A stretch of DNA of 64,000 nt from Noviherbaspirillum humi (GCF_900188095.1 NZ_FZOT01000006.1:62001-126000); one strand, 5' to 3'. Shown: positions 27,431 to 38,681, counted from the stretch's first letter. The notes: generated by a model not told the origin, from the letters alone. A program made the numbers and translations.

Positions 27431-27459
27431 ATTACAGCTTGTTACACACTTTACCCCAA
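27431..27459 (-). promoter_or_regulatory. Probable sigma70 promoter of ompR-envZ
   Basis: On the minus strand TTGGGG (27454-27459), exactly 17 bases, then TGTAAT (27431-27436). The -35 box lies six bases from that of the divergent promoter candidate for the gene at 27582. Confidence 0.5.
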
Positions 27460-27464
27460 ACGGG

Positions 27465-27493
27465 TTACGTCCCGGTTCGCAGCGGCCTACACT
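27465..27493 (+). promoter_or_regulatory. Possible promoter of the exported Gln-rich protein gene
   Basis: TTACGT (27465-27470), 17 bases, then TACACT (27488-27493). It lies back to back with the ompR promoter and about 90 bases before the ATG at 27582. The boxes are weak. Confidence 0.3.
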
Positions 27494-27581
27494 GGGACAT
27501 CTCGATACCTGCTTGCCGTGGACGCTGATGCCCATATATGTGAGAAAGGCAGAGACGATTCACGGAACAACGGTTGATCTC

Positions 27582-27950
27582 ATGGCGCTCAAGCAATTCA
27601 CTCTGGCAGTTCTGTTGACCGCAAGCGCGGTTGGCGCGCTCGCCCAGCCGGGACATTTCGGTCAGGCTGGCAGGGAGATCCTGCGCGGCTTTTTTACGCA
27701 GAAGACCGACTATGACCCGAGTTCGGATCGGCAGCAACCGGTCCAGCAGCAAGGCGCCCAGCAGATGCCTCAGAACCAGGGCTGGCAGAGCAGCGGTTAT
27801 GGCGACCAAGGCAGCCAGAATGCCCAGGGAGGCGGCGATCAGGGCGGCCAGCGCCGCCAGGATAACAACAGGATGTCTCCGGACGACCGGCGCCGCCTGC
27901 GCCAGCAGATCGAACAGGCCGGGCACGAAGTGTATCAGCGGCGTCATTAA
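27582..27950 (+). CDS. Small exported Gln/Gly-rich protein, unknown function
   Basis: 122 residues. A signal peptide (MALKQFTLAVLLTASAVGALAQ) is followed by a Gln/Gly/Asn/Ser-rich middle of about 60 residues and a charged C-terminal helix (MSPDDRRRLRQQIEQAGHEVYQRRH). The Met at 27582 gives a clean signal peptide, whereas the earlier in-frame Met does not. It is divergent from ompR. The C-terminal MSPDDRRRLRQQI motif recurs, as far as I recall, in small periplasmic proteins of betaproteobacteria. Not otherwise recognised. Confidence 0.65.
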   Translation: MALKQFTLAVLLTASAVGALAQPGHFGQAGREILRGFFTQKTDYDPSSDRQQPVQQQGAQQMPQNQGWQSSGYGDQGSQNAQGGGDQGGQRRQDNNRMSPDDRRRLRQQIEQAGHEVYQRRH

Positions 27951-27984
27951 GCCGAACTCCTTGCCGTGCGGCATTTGATTTCCA

Positions 27985-28833
27985 TCAAGTTGTGAATTCA
28001 AGTGATGTTTCTGGCGGCGTCTTGCCCGCAAGACGGGCGCTGAAGCGGCCCAGCAGTTCATAAAGGCGGGCAAGTTCATCGTCCCATTCCTGCAGAGCTG
28101 ACTGCTGGCGCTTCAGGGTTTCCCAGTCCCCCCTGGCGGCCGGCCCGGACAGCGCGGCCTTCGGTCCCGCCGCGAGCGCATTCCTCACCGCATGCATGGC
28201 CAGCGGCGCCATCATCTGCAATGCCGTTTCCGGCGCGATGCCGGCCTTGCCATAAGCTTGAACGGCGATGTCGAGCAGGGTCACCGGATAGTTGGCGGCG
28301 AATACCGCCGCGGCATGATAAAGCGTTTTGGCATCCGGATCGATGCGCACCAGACGCGCGCCGAGCGCCGCGAACCCCGGTTCGAGCACCGCCAATGCCT
28401 GTTCGTTTCCTTCGACGCCGCAGAAGGTGCCGGCGAAATCGCTGATCACGTTTTCCGGCACCGCAAAGCTGCGGATGGGATGGACGCTGGCGATCAGAGC
28501 CCCGCGGGCTTCGACCGGCGCAAGGAGCGCGGAGGGCAAGGCGCCGCTGCAGTGAAATACGATACGCCCGGCAAAATCCAGTGGGGTCCGCGCCAGCACC
28601 GCCGCCGTTTCGGCGATCGCGCCGTCGGGCGTGGCGATCAGGATGGCATCGGCTTCCCGCATGTCCGCGATTTCCGAAAGCGGCCGCCCGCCGCCGATGA
28701 ATCGAACCGCGTCGGCCGCGCTTGCCGCAGAGCGGTTGACCACGTCGCCGATCGCGAAGACGCCGGCCTGCTGCCACATCCTGCCGACTGTCCTGCCGAG
28801 CGCTCCGGCGCCGATGATGTTGAGGGTCTTCAT
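27985..28833 (-). CDS. Rossmann-fold oxidoreductase-like protein (DUF2520 family)
   Basis: About 282 residues. The N-terminal NAD(P)-binding fold starts LNIIGAGALGRTVGRMW; the middle IVFHCSGALPSALLAPVEARG with SVHPIRSF is the mark of the DUF2520 family, which resembles 6-phosphogluconate/ketopantoate-type dehydrogenases. The substrate is unknown. GGAGCAGGC before the ATG at 28833 decides the start over one seven codons earlier, leaving a 13-base gap after the GNAT gene. Confidence 0.8.
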   Translation of the reverse strand: MKTLNIIGAGALGRTVGRMWQQAGVFAIGDVVNRSAASAADAVRFIGGGRPLSEIADMREADAILIATPDGAIAETAAVLARTPLDFAGRIVFHCSGALPSALLAPVEARGALIASVHPIRSFAVPENVISDFAGTFCGVEGNEQALAVLEPGFAALGARLVRIDPDAKTLYHAAAVFAANYPVTLLDIAVQAYGKAGIAPETALQMMAPLAMHAVRNALAAGPKAALSGPAARGDWETLKRQQSALQEWDDELARLYELLGRFSARLAGKTPPETSLEFTT

Positions 28834-28846
28834 GCCTGCTCCAGGT

Positions 28847-29416
28847 TCAATCATCCCGGCTGCGCTGCGACTGCCGCCAATCCTGCTCCAGCAGCGAGTA
28901 GCAGTTCAGATCATGGTAATGCCCGGACCAGTAAGCCTGTTCCCGGTGCACACCCTCGTAGCGAAAGCCGAGGCGCTGCGCGAGCTGGATCGAATCATGG
29001 TTGTCGGGGTGAGTCTCGGCCTGGATACGGTGCACCTGCATGCGGTCGAAGCCGTAGTCGATTACCGTTTCCAGCGCTTCGCGCATATAGCCCTGGCGAC
29101 GGCAATCGCGGGCCAGCTCATAGCCAATGACGCAGTTGCGCCAGCTCTTGTTCCAGCGGAACAGACCGCAGGTGCCGATGAGGCGCCCATCCAGCCGGCG
29201 CTCCAGCGCCCAGCGGAAGCCGGTGCCGGCCACGAACCAGCCGGAAAACATGTCGGCCAGCTGCTCCGCCTGCACGCGCTGGGTGACCGGCTCGACGCCA
29301 TACCATTTCATCCATTCGACGTCGGAGTGGATGGCGAAGAGCGCATCAGCATCCTGCATGGTGACGCGGCGCAGGCGCAGGCGTGCGGTGGACAGCGTGG
29401 GGAAGAGCAGGCTCAT
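28847..29416 (-). CDS. GNAT-family N-acetyltransferase (RimJ/RimL-like)
   Basis: 189 residues. TARLRLRRVTMQDADALFAIHSD is the usual N-terminal strand-helix, and the acetyl-CoA-binding loop is YELARDCRRQGYMREALE, with VHRIQAETHPDNHDSIQLAQRLGFRYEG after it. This is the RimJ/RimL type that acetylates protein N-termini or small amines. The frame is open further upstream but loses homology there, so the Met at 29416 is used. It lies 52 bases after a CaiB-type gene on the same strand. Confidence 0.85.
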   Translation of the reverse strand: MSLLFPTLSTARLRLRRVTMQDADALFAIHSDVEWMKWYGVEPVTQRVQAEQLADMFSGWFVAGTGFRWALERRLDGRLIGTCGLFRWNKSWRNCVIGYELARDCRRQGYMREALETVIDYGFDRMQVHRIQAETHPDNHDSIQLAQRLGFRYEGVHREQAYWSGHYHDLNCYSLLEQDWRQSQRSRDD

Positions 29417-29468
29417 CGGCACCGGCCTTGTCAGGAGGGGTTGAGGATTCAGATGCGCCGAGTCTAAA

Positions 29469-30566
29469 TCAATTCCGGAAGCGGATGGCGGGCGCCACCG
29501 CCCAATACTCGCCTTCGGTCGGATGAACCTGGCGCGACACCATGCCGCGCTCCCGGAACAGCGAATGCTGCAATGCCTCGTCCATGCGCAGAACCGGCGT
29601 GACGCAGCAATCGGCATCGGCGAACAGCGCGGTCCATTCGGCCTGGGTACGCTGGCGGAACAGCGCATCGAGGTCGGACTTGATCGCCATCGCCTCCGCG
29701 CCGCCGACCTGCTGGCCGAGGCTCCAATGGCGATGAGCGAGATCGGAGCGGCCGAGGCGCTCGCACACTGCCTGCCAGAACTTCAATTCGAGCGCCCCGA
29801 CCGCCATGAAACGGTCATCGCTGGTCCGATAGACGTTGTAGCAGGGCACGCCGCCGGTCAGCAGGTCACGGCCGGGCGCGGCGCTGCGGCCCTCGTTGTT
29901 CACCGCCACCAGGGGCATGATGTTGTGCGCCAGGACGCCGTCGGTCATGGAAATGTCGACGAAGCGGCCAGCGCCGGTGGTCCTGGCGCCGATCAGCGCG
30001 GCAAGAATGCCGGAGACCGCCTGCTGCGCGCCGCCGAGCAAATCTGCCACCTGCAGGTTGGGCAGGGCGGGCGTGCCGTCCGGACCGGCGTTCTGCTCCA
30101 GCATGCCGGACAAGGCGAGATAGTTGATGTCGTGGCCGGCCAGCGCGGCGAACGGGCCGTCCTGACCGTAGCCGGAAATCGCGCACATCACCAGGCGCGG
30201 ATTGCCTTGCTTCAGGGTTTCCCAGCCCAGGCCAAGGCGGTCCATCACGCCGGGGCGGAAGCTCTCCACCACCACATCGGCCAGCCTGGCCATCTCCAGG
30301 AATTCGCCGCGTTGAGCCGCGTCCTTCAGGTCCATGCGCAGCATGCGCTTGCCGCGGTTGACGGCGACGAAGAACTGCGACACCTCGGCCCGCACCTTGC
30401 CCATGGTGCGGGCATAGTCGCCGCTGCCGGTGTCTTCTATCTTGATCACCTCCGCGCCCAGGTCGGCGAGATGCTGCGTCGCCAGCGGGCCGGGCAGAAG
30501 GCGGGTGAGGTCGAGCACGCGGACGCCGTGCAGCGGCAGGGCATTCGAAACGGCGGCTTTCTCCAT
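29469..30566 (-). CDS. CaiB/BaiF-family CoA transferase (class III)
   Basis: 365 residues. PLHGVRVLDLTRLLPGPLATQHLADLGAEVIKIE is the family N-terminus; GQDGPFAALAGHDINYLALSG contains the Asp that forms the acyl-enzyme anhydride in formyl-CoA transferase. Relatives include alpha-methylacyl-CoA racemase, so racemase and transferase are both possible. The ATG at 30566 follows GGAGG with seven-base spacing; an upstream in-frame Met would overlap the ABC-F gene. Confidence 0.87.
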   Translation of the reverse strand: MEKAAVSNALPLHGVRVLDLTRLLPGPLATQHLADLGAEVIKIEDTGSGDYARTMGKVRAEVSQFFVAVNRGKRMLRMDLKDAAQRGEFLEMARLADVVVESFRPGVMDRLGLGWETLKQGNPRLVMCAISGYGQDGPFAALAGHDINYLALSGMLEQNAGPDGTPALPNLQVADLLGGAQQAVSGILAALIGARTTGAGRFVDISMTDGVLAHNIMPLVAVNNEGRSAAPGRDLLTGGVPCYNVYRTSDDRFMAVGALELKFWQAVCERLGRSDLAHRHWSLGQQVGGAEAMAIKSDLDALFRQRTQAEWTALFADADCCVTPVLRMDEALQHSLFRERGMVSRQVHPTEGEYWAVAPAIRFRN

Positions 30567-30634
30567 GCTGCATCCTCCAGAGGGGCGGGTGGGACAATCC
30601 CTGCTACAGACGGTTTGTCCGCCCGGGTGATCGG

Positions 30635-32596
30635 TCAGGCGCCGACGCGCTCCAGCGCGTCCTGCTGTTCCAGCCACTCGGTTTCGAGCTGTTCCAGTTC
30701 CTTCGCCACGTAAGCCTGGTCGAGGATGAGGGACTTCAGTTCCTCCTTTGCGCCATCTTCGTAGATCGCAGGGTCGGCCAAGCGTGCGTCGATCTCCGCC
30801 TTGCGCTGGTTGAGCTTGACCAACTGCTCGTCCAGCCGCTTGATGCGCGATTCGATCGGCTTGCGCAGGGCGGACAGGCGTTGTCTTTCCTCCGCCTCGC
30901 GTCGGCGCCGCTCCTGCCGGTCTTCCGTCGGCACCGGGGCGGATTCGGCCGCCGCCTTCGCCTTCGTGCCGCCATCGGACGCTGGATCGGCCTTGCCGAG
31001 CCGGGTCTTGAACAGCCAGTCGCGGTAGTCGTCGAGATCGCCGTCGAATGGATTCAGGCGGCCGTCGGCCACGATGAAGAACTGGTCGGTGGTGGCGCGC
31101 AGCAGATGGCGGTCGTGCGAGACCAGCACCAGGGTGCCCTCGAACTGCGCCAGCGCCATGGTCAGCGCCTCGCGAGTCTCGAGGTCGAGGTGGTTGGTCG
31201 GTTCGTCGAGCAGCAGCAGATTCGGCCGCTGCCAGACGATCAGCGCCAGCGCCAGCCGCGCCTTCTCGCCGCCCGAGAACGGGGCGATGGACGAAGTCAC
31301 CATGTCGCCGGGGAAATTGAAACCGCCGAGGAAGTTGCGCAGGTCCTGCTCGCGCGCATCCGGCGCCAGCTTCGTCAGGTGCCAGAGCGGCGACTCGTCG
31401 TGGCGCAGCATTTCCACCTGGTGCTGGGCGAAATAGCCGATCACCAGGCCCTTACCGAAGCGGGCATCGCCCGCCAGCGGCTGCAGTTCGCCGGCGATGG
31501 TCTTGATGAAGGTCGACTTGCCGGCGCCGTTCACGCCGAGCAGGCCGATGCGCTGGCCCGTCTGCAGCGAGAAATTGATGCGGGAAACGATGGTCTTCCC
31601 GTTGCCGTCCTCGACCTGGTAGCCGGCATCCACATCTTCCATCACCAGCAGCGGGTTGGGCGAGCTGAGCGGCTCTCGGAACTCGAAGGAAAATTCGGCG
31701 GCGGCGCGCAGCGGCGCGATCTCTTCCATCTTCGCCAGCATCTTCATGCGGCTCTGCGCCTGCTTGGCCTTGGTGGCCTTGGCCTTGAAGCGGTCGATGA
31801 AGGATTGCAGATGGGCGCGCTGCCTTGACTGCTTTTCGAAGGCGGCCTGGCTCAGCGCCATCTGGGCGGCGCGCTGGCGCTCGAAGGCGGAGTAGTTGCC
31901 GCTGTAGCGGATCAGCTTGCGCTGGTCGATGTGGACGATGACGTTGACCACGCCGTCGAGGAAGTCGCGGTCGTGCGAGATGATGACCAGCGTGCCGGGA
32001 TAGCGCTTGAGCCAGTCCTCCAGCCACAGGATGGCGTCGAGGTCGAGGTGGTTGGTCGGTTCGTCGAGCAGCAGCAGGTCGGAAGGACACATCAGCGCCT
32101 GCGCCAGGTTCAGGCGCATGCGCCAGCCGCCGGAGAAGCTGGCCACCGGCCGCTGCATCTGTTCCAGGGTGAAGCCGAGGCCGGTAAGCAATTGCTGGGC
32201 GCGGGAGCGGACGGTATAGGCATCGGCATCGGCCAGCGCCGCATGCAGCTCGGCGATGCGGTTGCCGGTGTGGTGGCTGTCGGCCTGGGCTTCGGCCTGT
32301 GCCAGATCGGCTTCCAGTTGGCGCAGGTGAACGTCGCCGTCGATGGCGTATTCGAGCGCCGCACGGTCGAGCGCCGGCGTTTCCTGGGCGACGTAGGCCA
32401 TGCGCCACTTCGCCGGGAAATCGACGCTGCCCTGGTCGGCATGCAGCTCGCCGCGCAGCACTGCGAACAGGCTGGACTTGCCGGCGCCGTTGGCGCCGAT
32501 CAGGCCGATCTTGTCGCCGGGATTGAGGGTGAGGTCGGCGTTTTCCAACAGCGGTTTGACGCCCCTCGTGAGACTGACTTGCTGAAACCGTATCAT
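30635..32596 (-). CDS. yheS: ABC-F family ATP-binding protein, YheS-like
   Basis: 653 residues, no membrane segments. Two ABC domains: Walker A GANGAGKSSL and GVNGAGKSTF, signature FSGGWRMRLNLAQAL and FSGGEKARLALAL, Walker B LLLLDEPTNHLDLD and LLLLDEPTNHLDLE, joined by a charged linker; a C-terminal coiled coil ends the protein. ABC-F proteins act on the ribosome. The N-terminus and insert (QETPALDRAALEYAIDGD) match YheS more than EttA or Uup. The start overlaps the prmB stop by ATGA. Confidence 0.9.
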   Translation of the reverse strand: MIRFQQVSLTRGVKPLLENADLTLNPGDKIGLIGANGAGKSSLFAVLRGELHADQGSVDFPAKWRMAYVAQETPALDRAALEYAIDGDVHLRQLEADLAQAEAQADSHHTGNRIAELHAALADADAYTVRSRAQQLLTGLGFTLEQMQRPVASFSGGWRMRLNLAQALMCPSDLLLLDEPTNHLDLDAILWLEDWLKRYPGTLVIISHDRDFLDGVVNVIVHIDQRKLIRYSGNYSAFERQRAAQMALSQAAFEKQSRQRAHLQSFIDRFKAKATKAKQAQSRMKMLAKMEEIAPLRAAAEFSFEFREPLSSPNPLLVMEDVDAGYQVEDGNGKTIVSRINFSLQTGQRIGLLGVNGAGKSTFIKTIAGELQPLAGDARFGKGLVIGYFAQHQVEMLRHDESPLWHLTKLAPDAREQDLRNFLGGFNFPGDMVTSSIAPFSGGEKARLALALIVWQRPNLLLLDEPTNHLDLETREALTMALAQFEGTLVLVSHDRHLLRATTDQFFIVADGRLNPFDGDLDDYRDWLFKTRLGKADPASDGGTKAKAAAESAPVPTEDRQERRRREAEERQRLSALRKPIESRIKRLDEQLVKLNQRKAEIDARLADPAIYEDGAKEELKSLILDQAYVAKELEQLETEWLEQQDALERVGA

Positions 32597-33483
32597 CGCT
32601 TCTTCAGTTGGCTTGCGGTGAGCAGGAACACCATGTCGTCGCCCGCGGAGGTGGAGAGCCAGGTGAGCTCCATGTCGCCGAAGGCTGCCTCGGCGTATTC
32701 GCGTTCGTTGCCGATCTCGACCATCAGGACGCCGTTGCGGTTAAGGCGCTCGGCGGCGCCGTCGACGATGCGCCGCACCAGGTCCATGCCATCCGCGCCG
32801 CCGGCCAGCGCGATCTGCGGTTCATGCCGATACTCCTGCGGCAGGCGCTCCATGGAATCCGCATTCACGTAAGGCGGGTTGGTGATGATGAGGTCGTATT
32901 TCTTCTTCGGCAGCGCTTCGTAGAGATCCGACTGGACCAGGTTGATCCGGTCTTCCATTTCATAGTCGGCGACATTGCGCTTGGCTACCGCCAGCGCATC
33001 CGGGGAGATGTCCACGGCATCGATGGCCGCATTCGGAAACGCATCCGCCATCATGATGGACAGGCAGCCGGATCCGGTGCACAGCTCCAGGATGCTGGTG
33101 ATGCCGTCGGGGTCGGCCACCCAGGGCGCGAACTGCTCGGGAATCAGCTCGGCGATGAAGGAGCGCGGCACGATCACCCGTTCGTCGACCGTGAAGCGGT
33201 AGTCGCCCAGCCAGGCTTCGCCGGTGATGTAGGCGGCCGGCACGCGCTCCATCGCGCGGCGCTCGATTACCTTCAATACCGCCTCCACTTCGTCCGGCAG
33301 CAGCTTGGCGTCGTAAAAGGGTTCCAGCTTGTCCAGCGGCAGCGAAAGCGTGTGCAGCACCAGGTAGGCAGCTTCATCGAAGGCGCTGGCGGAGCCGTGG
33401 CCGAAGAACAGCTTTTCGCGATTGAAGCGGGTGACCGCATAGCGCAGCAGGTCGCGCACGGTCGACAGGGTGTTAGGGTTCAT
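32593..33483 (-). CDS. prmB: Ribosomal protein L3 glutamine methyltransferase PrmB
   Basis: 296 residues, SAM-dependent N5-glutamine methyltransferase. The helical N-terminal domain is followed by SILELCTGSGCLSIMMA (SAM site) and IITNPPYVNADSM, the NPPY motif for the glutamine amide. ERVPAAYITGEAWLGDYRF is typical of PrmB. The frame is open upstream into dapE, so the start is not certain; the Met at 33483 fits the family, and one nine codons earlier (MPPINIPG) is an alternative. Confidence 0.93.
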   Translation of the reverse strand: MNPNTLSTVRDLLRYAVTRFNREKLFFGHGSASAFDEAAYLVLHTLSLPLDKLEPFYDAKLLPDEVEAVLKVIERRAMERVPAAYITGEAWLGDYRFTVDERVIVPRSFIAELIPEQFAPWVADPDGITSILELCTGSGCLSIMMADAFPNAAIDAVDISPDALAVAKRNVADYEMEDRINLVQSDLYEALPKKKYDLIITNPPYVNADSMERLPQEYRHEPQIALAGGADGMDLVRRIVDGAAERLNRNGVLMVEIGNEREYAEAAFGDMELTWLSTSAGDDMVFLLTASQLKKR

Positions 33484-33557
33484 GCCAGGAATGTTGATGG
33501 GCGGCATGGCCGCCGTTGAAAACGGGAGCGGCGCCGAAAGGCGCCGCCATGATCGGA

Positions 33558-35040
<1,483 letters not shown>

Positions 35041-35041
<1 letters not shown>

Positions 35042-36174
35042 CAGATGTTGAGGGTGAATTCGGTGAAGGTGGGGCCATCGTCCTTCGGCGGTTCCGGCTC
35101 CGCCTCCTGTTTGGCGGCGGTCTGGTTGTTGAGCAGCCAGTAGAGGTTGGTCGCCGAGTCGGCATTGGCCAGCGCTTCGTCCACCGATACCGCCCCTTCG
35201 GAAATAAGCTGCATCAGCGATTGCTCGAAGGTCTGGGAACCGGGCGAGATGCTCTTCTCCATCGCTTCCTTGATCTTGCTGAACTCGCCTTCCTCGATCA
35301 GCTCGGCGATGTGGCTCGTGTTGAGCAGCACTTCCACCGCCGCGCGCCGGCCGCCATCGACCGAGCGGACCAGGCGCTGCGACAGAACCGCCTTCAGCGT
35401 GGCGGCCAGGTCGCTCAGCATGAGTTGCCGCGTCTCCAGCGGGAAGAAGCTGATCACGCGGTTGAGCGCATGGTAGCTGTTGTTGGCATGCAGGGTGGCG
35501 AGCACCAGATGGCCCGACTGGGCATAGGCAATCGCCTCCGCCATGGTTTCCGTGTCGCGGATCTCGCCGATCAGGATGCAGTCGGGCGCCTGGCGCAGCG
35601 CATTGCGCAGGGCGATGGACAGGCTCTTGGCGTCGGTGCCGACCTCGCGCTGATTGACCACCGATTTCCGGCTCTGGAACAGGTATTCGATCGGGTCTTC
35701 CAGCGTCAGGATGTGGCCGAACTTGTGGCTGTTCCGGTAGTCCAGCATCGAGGCGATGGTGGTCGATTTGCCGGAGCCGGTGGCACCGGTGACCAGCACC
35801 AGCCCGCGCTTTTCCATCACGATATCGGCCAGCGCCGGCGGGAGCTTGAGGTCGGCGAGCGCCGGGATGTCCATCGGGATGAAGCGGAACACCGCCGACA
35901 CGCTGCCGCGCTGGCGGAAGGCGGAGAGGCGGAAGTTGCCGATGTCGCGGACGGGAATGCCGAGATTGAGCTCATGGTCGTCGTCCAGCTGGCGCATCTG
36001 GTCCAGCGGGACGACCTCGCCGAGGAGGGCGCGCACCGTGACGTCGTCCAGCTTCTGCTGGTTCACCGGCAGCACCTGTCCATTGATCTTCACATGGACC
36101 GGCGCGCCGGGGGACAGGAAAAGGTCGGAAGCCTTCTTTTCCTTCATCAGCTGAAACAGGCGTTCGATGGCCAT
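35041..36174 (-). CDS. pilU: Type IV pilus retraction ATPase PilU (PilT paralogue)
   Basis: 377 residues, GspE-type secretion ATPase. Walker A is GATGSGKST at 130-138; then LEDPIEYLF, Walker B CILIGEIRDTETM and the His box LATLHANNS. The N-terminus MAIERLFQLMKEKKASDLFLSPGAPVHVKINGQ and the long C-terminal tail mark PilU, which assists PilT in pilus retraction. GGGAGGAAG sets the start at 36174. It sits alone among dapD, yffB and dapE, with no pilT or other pil gene in the window. Confidence 0.92.
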
Positions 36175-36203
36175 GCGCTTCCTCCCGGAGCGGACTGCGT
36201 TTG

Positions 36204-37031
36204 TCAGGCGTCGCGCAGCAGTTCGTTGATGCCGGTCTTGGCGCGGGTCTTGGCGTCCACGCGCTTGACGATCACGGCGCAATACAGGCTGTACTTGCCG
36301 TCGGCCGAAGGCAGGCTGCCGGAGACCACTACCGAGCCGGCCGGGATGCGGCCGTAGCTGACTTCGCCGGTGGCGCGGTCGTAGATCTTGGTCGACTGGC
36401 CGATGTACACGCCCATGGAGATGACGGAGTTCTCTTCGACGATCACGCCTTCGACGATCTCGGAACGGGCGCCGATGAAGCAGTTGTCCTCGATGATGGT
36501 CGGGTTGGCCTGCATCGGCTCCAGCACGCCGCCGATGCCGACGCCGCCGGACAGGTGGACGTTCTTGCCGATCTGGGCGCAGGAACCGACGGTGGCCCAG
36601 GTGTCGACCATGGTGCCTTCATCGACATAGGCGCCGATGTTGACGTAGGAAGGCATCAGCACGACATTCCTGGCGATGAAGCTGCCGCGGCGGGCGACGG
36701 CCGGCGGCACCACGCGGAAGCCGCCCTTGGCGAAGTCTTCTGCGGTGTAGTTGGCGAACTTGGTCGGCACCTTGTCGAAGAACTGCATGTGTTCGCCGGA
36801 GGGCATGGCCGCATTGTCTTCCAGGCGGAAGGACAGCAGCACCGCCTTCTTCACCCACTGGTTGACCTGCCAGGAACCGCTTTCCTTCTGCGCCACGCGC
36901 AGGGTGCCGGCGTCCAGTTGGGACAGCACGTCGGCGACGGCGTTGCGCACGTCGGACGGGGCGGATTTGGGCGAGAAATTGGCACGGTCTTCCCAGGCCT
37001 GGTCGATGAGTTGCTGCAGTTGTTGTGTCAT
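36204..37031 (-). CDS. dapD: Tetrahydrodipicolinate N-succinyltransferase DapD
   Basis: 275 residues, matching the normal length. A helical N-terminal domain precedes a left-handed beta-helix of hexapeptide repeats ([34 protein letters not shown]). It uses succinyl-CoA in the succinylase branch of the lysine/DAP pathway, and dapC and dapE of the same branch flank it. The frame opens earlier (37121), but the Met at 37031 gives the family start [13 protein letters not shown]. Confidence 0.97.
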   Translation of the reverse strand: MTQQLQQLIDQAWEDRANFSPKSAPSDVRNAVADVLSQLDAGTLRVAQKESGSWQVNQWVKKAVLLSFRLEDNAAMPSGEHMQFFDKVPTKFANYTAEDFAKGGFRVVPPAVARRGSFIARNVVLMPSYVNIGAYVDEGTMVDTWATVGSCAQIGKNVHLSGGVGIGGVLEPMQANPTIIEDNCFIGARSEIVEGVIVEENSVISMGVYIGQSTKIYDRATGEVSYGRIPAGSVVVSGSLPSADGKYSLYCAVIVKRVDAKTRAKTGINELLRDA

Positions 37032-37063
37032 GGTGGTTTCTCTACGGGTCTCGATGGATGGAA

Positions 37064-38272
37064 TCAGGAAAGGGATAGCTTGCGGGCGTATTCGACGATG
37101 CGGCGGGCGGCCTCCAGGCATTCGTCGACCTCGGCCACCAGCGCCATGCGGATGCGGTTGCTGCCGGGGTTGATGCCATGCGCTTCGCGCGCGAGATAGC
37201 TCCCAGGCAACACCGTCACATTATAGTCGGCGTACAGTCCGCGGGCGAAGTCGGTATCGGTCACGCCGCCGAGCCTGTCGACTTTCGCCCACAGGTAAAA
37301 GCCGGCGTCCGGCAGCGCCACGTCGAGCACTTCTTCCAGCAGCGGTGTGACCTGGTTGAACTTGGCGATGTACTTGGCTCGGTTCTCGGCGACATGGGTC
37401 TCGTCGTTCCATGCGGCCAGCGAGGCGGCCTGCACCGACGGGCTCATGGCGCCGCCATGGTAGGTGCGGTAGAGCAGGAATTGTTTCAGCACATCGGCGT
37501 CGCCGGCGACGAAGCCGGAACGCATGCCCGGCACGTTGGAACGCTTCGACAGGCTGGAAAACACCACCAGGCGGCGGAAGTCGCCGAAACCGAGGCGGTG
37601 CGCTGCTTCCAGCGCGCCGAGCGGCGGTTCGTCCTTGAAATAAATCTCGGAGTAGCACTCGTCGGCGGCGATGATGAAGCCGTATTTTTCGGACAGCTGA
37701 AACAGGTTTTTCCAGTCGTCCAGGCCGAGGACGGCGCCGGTCGGGTTGCCGGGCGAGCAGACGTAGAGCAGCTGCACGTGGCGCCAGCTTGCCTCGTCCA
37801 GCACCGAGAAGTCCGGCGCGAAATTGCGGGCCGGGTCGGAATTCACGAAATAGGGCTTGGCGCCGGAGAGGTAGGCCGCGCCCTCGTAGATCTGGTAGAA
37901 CGGGTTGGGACAGACCACCAGCGCGCCGGGGCGCGGGTCGATCACCGTCTGCGCCAGCGCGAATAGTGCCTCGCGCGAGCCGTTCACCGGGAGAACCTGG
38001 GTGGCGGCGTCGATTTTCGGCAAGCCGTAGCGTCGTTCCAGCCACCCGGCGATGCCGGCGCGCAGCGCCTCCGAACCGGCCGTGGTCGGATAGCTTGCCA
38101 AGCCGTCGAGGTTGTCGGCCAGCGCCTGCTGGATGAAGCGCGGCGTCGGATGCTTGGGCTCGCCGATGCCGAGGCTGATGGGTGAATAAGCCGAATTCGG
38201 CGTCACCCCGGCGAACAATCGCCGCAATTTTTCGAAAGGGTAGGGCTGGAGCTGGTCGAGGAGCGGATTCAC
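37064..38272 (-). CDS. dapC: Succinyldiaminopimelate transaminase DapC
   Basis: 402 residues, fold type I PLP aminotransferase for N-succinyl-LL-DAP formation. The PLP lysine is Lys243 in [25 protein letters not shown] and [10 protein letters not shown] are the other contacts. It begins the leftward dapC-dapD-pilU-yffB-dapE-prmB-yheS run, with 32 bases before dapD. Confidence 0.94.
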   Translation of the reverse strand: MNPLLDQLQPYPFEKLRRLFAGVTPNSAYSPISLGIGEPKHPTPRFIQQALADNLDGLASYPTTAGSEALRAGIAGWLERRYGLPKIDAATQVLPVNGSREALFALAQTVIDPRPGALVVCPNPFYQIYEGAAYLSGAKPYFVNSDPARNFAPDFSVLDEASWRHVQLLYVCSPGNPTGAVLGLDDWKNLFQLSEKYGFIIAADECYSEIYFKDEPPLGALEAAHRLGFGDFRRLVVFSSLSKRSNVPGMRSGFVAGDADVLKQFLLYRTYHGGAMSPSVQAASLAAWNDETHVAENRAKYIAKFNQVTPLLEEVLDVALPDAGFYLWAKVDRLGGVTDTDFARGLYADYNVTVLPGSYLAREAHGINPGSNRIRMALVAEVDECLEAARRIVEYARKLSLS

Positions 38273-38399
38273 GTTAGAACAATGACAAGAGGTCTGGCTG
38301 CCCGGGCGGGCGAAGGCGGAATTATACAGTTGCGTATCTGGCTACGCAGGAAACACTGCCTCTTCAGAAGCGGAAATGCGCTGAGCTTCCGGCGTGAAA

Positions 38400-38408
38400 T
38401 GATATGAT
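38400..38408 (+). promoter_or_regulatory. Possible extended -10 promoter for smc
   Basis: TGATATGAT, an extended -10 box (TGn before TATGAT at 38403-38408). There is no good -35, as is usual for this class. A start near 38415 would give a leader of about 320 bases that contains the whole structured repeat. Confidence 0.35.
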
Positions 38409-38444
38409 GGCCCCCTTCGAAAGCCTCCTTTTGTTGTCGGTTTC

Positions 38445-38476
38445 AGAGCTTGATCAGTATTTATTTGGCAAGTGCG
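38445..38476 (+). repeat. Left terminal inverted repeat of the 269-bp element
   Basis: 32 bases containing TGATCAGTATTTATTTGGCA, AT-rich against a GC-rich background. It differs from the right copy only at its positions 6 and 27. Confidence 0.85.
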
Positions 38477-38681
38477 CAGCCACGCGAACCGGTCGAATGC
38501 TAGGCGGGGCGACGCGACGTAGCGGGGCTACGGCAAGGAGCCGCAACGACGCAGGCGATCGGTTCCCGTGGCTGCCCGAAGGGTTCAAGCAAGAAGGGCG
38601 CATTGCGGCGTTGCGGCGCTTGCACAGGGGACCACCCTGAGCGGCGCGCCGCGCCTTGCACTGCATCCCTTCCTGCTTGAA

